Shown here: piece by piece, positions 4,529 to 5,262 of the stretch | Layout: the number at the start of each line of letters is the position of its first letter | Numbering within the stretch: position 1 is the first letter of the stretch | NCBI GenBank assembly: GCA_021734595.1 | Contig: JAIPIO010000269.1 | Coordinates: 1-5,262 of the forward strand | Source: Kiritimatiellales bacterium | GTDB lineage: Bacteria; Verrucomicrobiota; Kiritimatiellia; Kiritimatiellales; Pontiellaceae | Reading direction: 5' to 3' | Length of the DNA stretch: 5,262 bases | Notes under the pieces: model-generated | Told to the model about the DNA's origin: nothing | What the model saw: only the letters and a program-made list of their open reading frames with translations | Databases searched by the model: none | Program-made: the position numbers and the translations under genes

Positions 4529-5262
4529 ATGAAGAAAACCACAGCCATATTAATCGGCGCGTTATGCGCCGCAACCGGAATCGCGGATTCCGGAACTCTA
4601 ACCCTGGAGCAGGCGCTGAAACTCGCGCGTGAAAACAGTCCCGGACTGCGCGCCGCCCGGCTTAACACCCAGGCGACTGAAAAAAGCGTCGGTGCGGCAG
4701 GCTTATGGATAAACCCGAATGTCGAAGTTGAGGTTGAAGGCGTTGGCGGCGACCTCGACCTTTTCAGCGAGAGTGAATATACCGTCGGCCTTAAGCAGGA
4801 GTTCCAGCGGGGCGGAAAGCGCAGCAAGGCACGGGCGGTGGCGCTCAAATCCAAAGATGCCGCCAGCCTCGTCGCGCTCGAACAGGAGCTGGAGTTGGAC
4901 GTCAGGGTTCGTACGGCCTTTATTGAGCTGGCGGGGCAACAGGAGACCGGAAAGGTACGGGCCGAGCAGGAACAGCTGGGGCGCGCATTTGTCGAGGTGG
5001 CGAAGCAACGCCACCGAGCGGGCGGCGGTTCGGAGCTGGACGTGGTGCAGGCCGAACTGGCGCTGGAGGAAATCATCCTCTCGCAGACCTGCTGTTTCGG
5101 CGACCTTGAAGCCGCGAAAGTGAAAATGGCCTCGCTGATCGGAATCCCGGCGCAGGAGCTGGTCGAAGTGACCGCCGCGTACTATGAACTGGCAACGCTT
5201 AAAGATCTCGCGATAGGCAGCGACTATCCATCGTTGCAGCGGCTGGAAGCCGAGGCCGAAAA
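4529..5262 (+). CDS. TolC/CzcC-type outer-membrane efflux protein, 3' end missing
   Basis: The first 244 residues of an outer-membrane efflux protein (OEP/TolC family) are present; full members run to about 400-480 residues, so the gene continues beyond the window. A signal peptide (MKKTTAILIGALCAATGIAD) precedes LTLEQALKLARENSPGLRAAR (24-43), the classic start of the first OEP helix. INPNVEVEVEG (61-71) and YTVGLKQEFQRGGKRSKAR (85-103) mark the first beta hairpin and the family's Q-x-G-G-K-R turn. Long amphipathic coiled-coil helices follow (about 104-205), ending in ASLIGIP. The variety resembles CzcC/CusC-type proteins that pair with RND pumps for heavy metals. The His/Cys-rich gene 99 bases upstream supports metal efflux; an adaptor and pump would be expected downstream. 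There is no cysteine after the signal peptide in lipobox context, so it is not a lipoprotein. Translation may be controlled by the hairpin covering its Shine-Dalgarno. Confidence 0.88.
   Translation, partial: MKKTTAILIGALCAATGIADSGTLTLEQALKLARENSPGLRAARLNTQATEKSVGAAGLWINPNVEVEVEGVGGDLDLFSESEYTVGLKQEFQRGGKRSKARAVALKSKDAASLVALEQELELDVRVRTAFIELAGQQETGKVRAEQEQLGRAFVEVAKQRHRAGGGSELDVVQAELALEEIILSQTCCFGDLEAAKVKMASLIGIPAQELVEVTAAYYELATLKDLAIGSDYPSLQRLEAEAE

Noticed and set aside
4426..4632. Open frame giving FQPLE-type heptad repeats across the junction
   Set aside because: The repeat comes from the 21-bp DNA units read in frame; the ORF runs out of frame through the efflux gene's signal-peptide region, has no ribosome-binding site and no protein-like continuation.

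Overview
The window most resembles a free-living anaerobe of the Kiritimatiellota (Pontiella-like) or a related Verrucomicrobiota lineage. This is inferred from protein style, not from a search. Gene 1 is a repetitive beta-strand surface protein ending in a DADGDGMPDAWEQ-type calcium-binding motif and a distinctive C-terminal module (SNRQYRVLW ... SYTDTVYG ... FYKVDVQLQ) that I associate with that group. An anaerobe is further suggested by a complete diiron/rubredoxin oxygen-defence operon.

Layout. (1) Positions 1-29, minus strand: the first codons of a divergent gene with a strong Shine-Dalgarno (SD) site, followed by an imperfect hairpin (38-88) that could mask that site. (2) 108-1490: a beta-repeat surface protein with no signal peptide that looks truncated at its 5' end, closed by an intrinsic terminator (1494-1520). 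(3) 1583-4051: one transcription unit with a sigma70-like promoter containing a possible operator, then an Rrf2-family Fe-S regulator, an FprA-type diiron flavoprotein (O2/NO reductase), a rubrerythrin with its rubredoxin domain at the N-terminus, a free rubredoxin, and a strong terminator (4017-4051). (4) 4088-5262: a small exported His/Cys-rich protein followed by a TolC/CzcC-type outer-membrane efflux protein that runs off the window, probably the start of a heavy-metal RND efflux operon.

How the genes work together. In the oxygen-defence operon, rubredoxin is expected to carry electrons to FprA (O2 to water, or NO to N2O) and to rubrerythrin (H2O2 to water). The Rrf2 protein, with four clustered cysteines, would sense the stress and control the unit. 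In the metal operon the His/Cys-rich protein may bind or sense metal in the periplasm ahead of the efflux pump.

The most unusual structure is the 105-nt junction between the last two genes (4418-4522). It has four 21-bp tandem units, each with a TTCCA...TGGAA-type inverted repeat, nested in a perfect 11-bp inverted repeat. Unit 1 pairs with unit 4 and unit 2 with unit 3, so the whole junction can fold into one long hairpin. The left foot contains the stop codon of the upstream gene and the right foot contains the SD of the efflux gene. That geometry suggests translation of the small metal-binding protein may control access to the efflux gene's ribosome-binding site.
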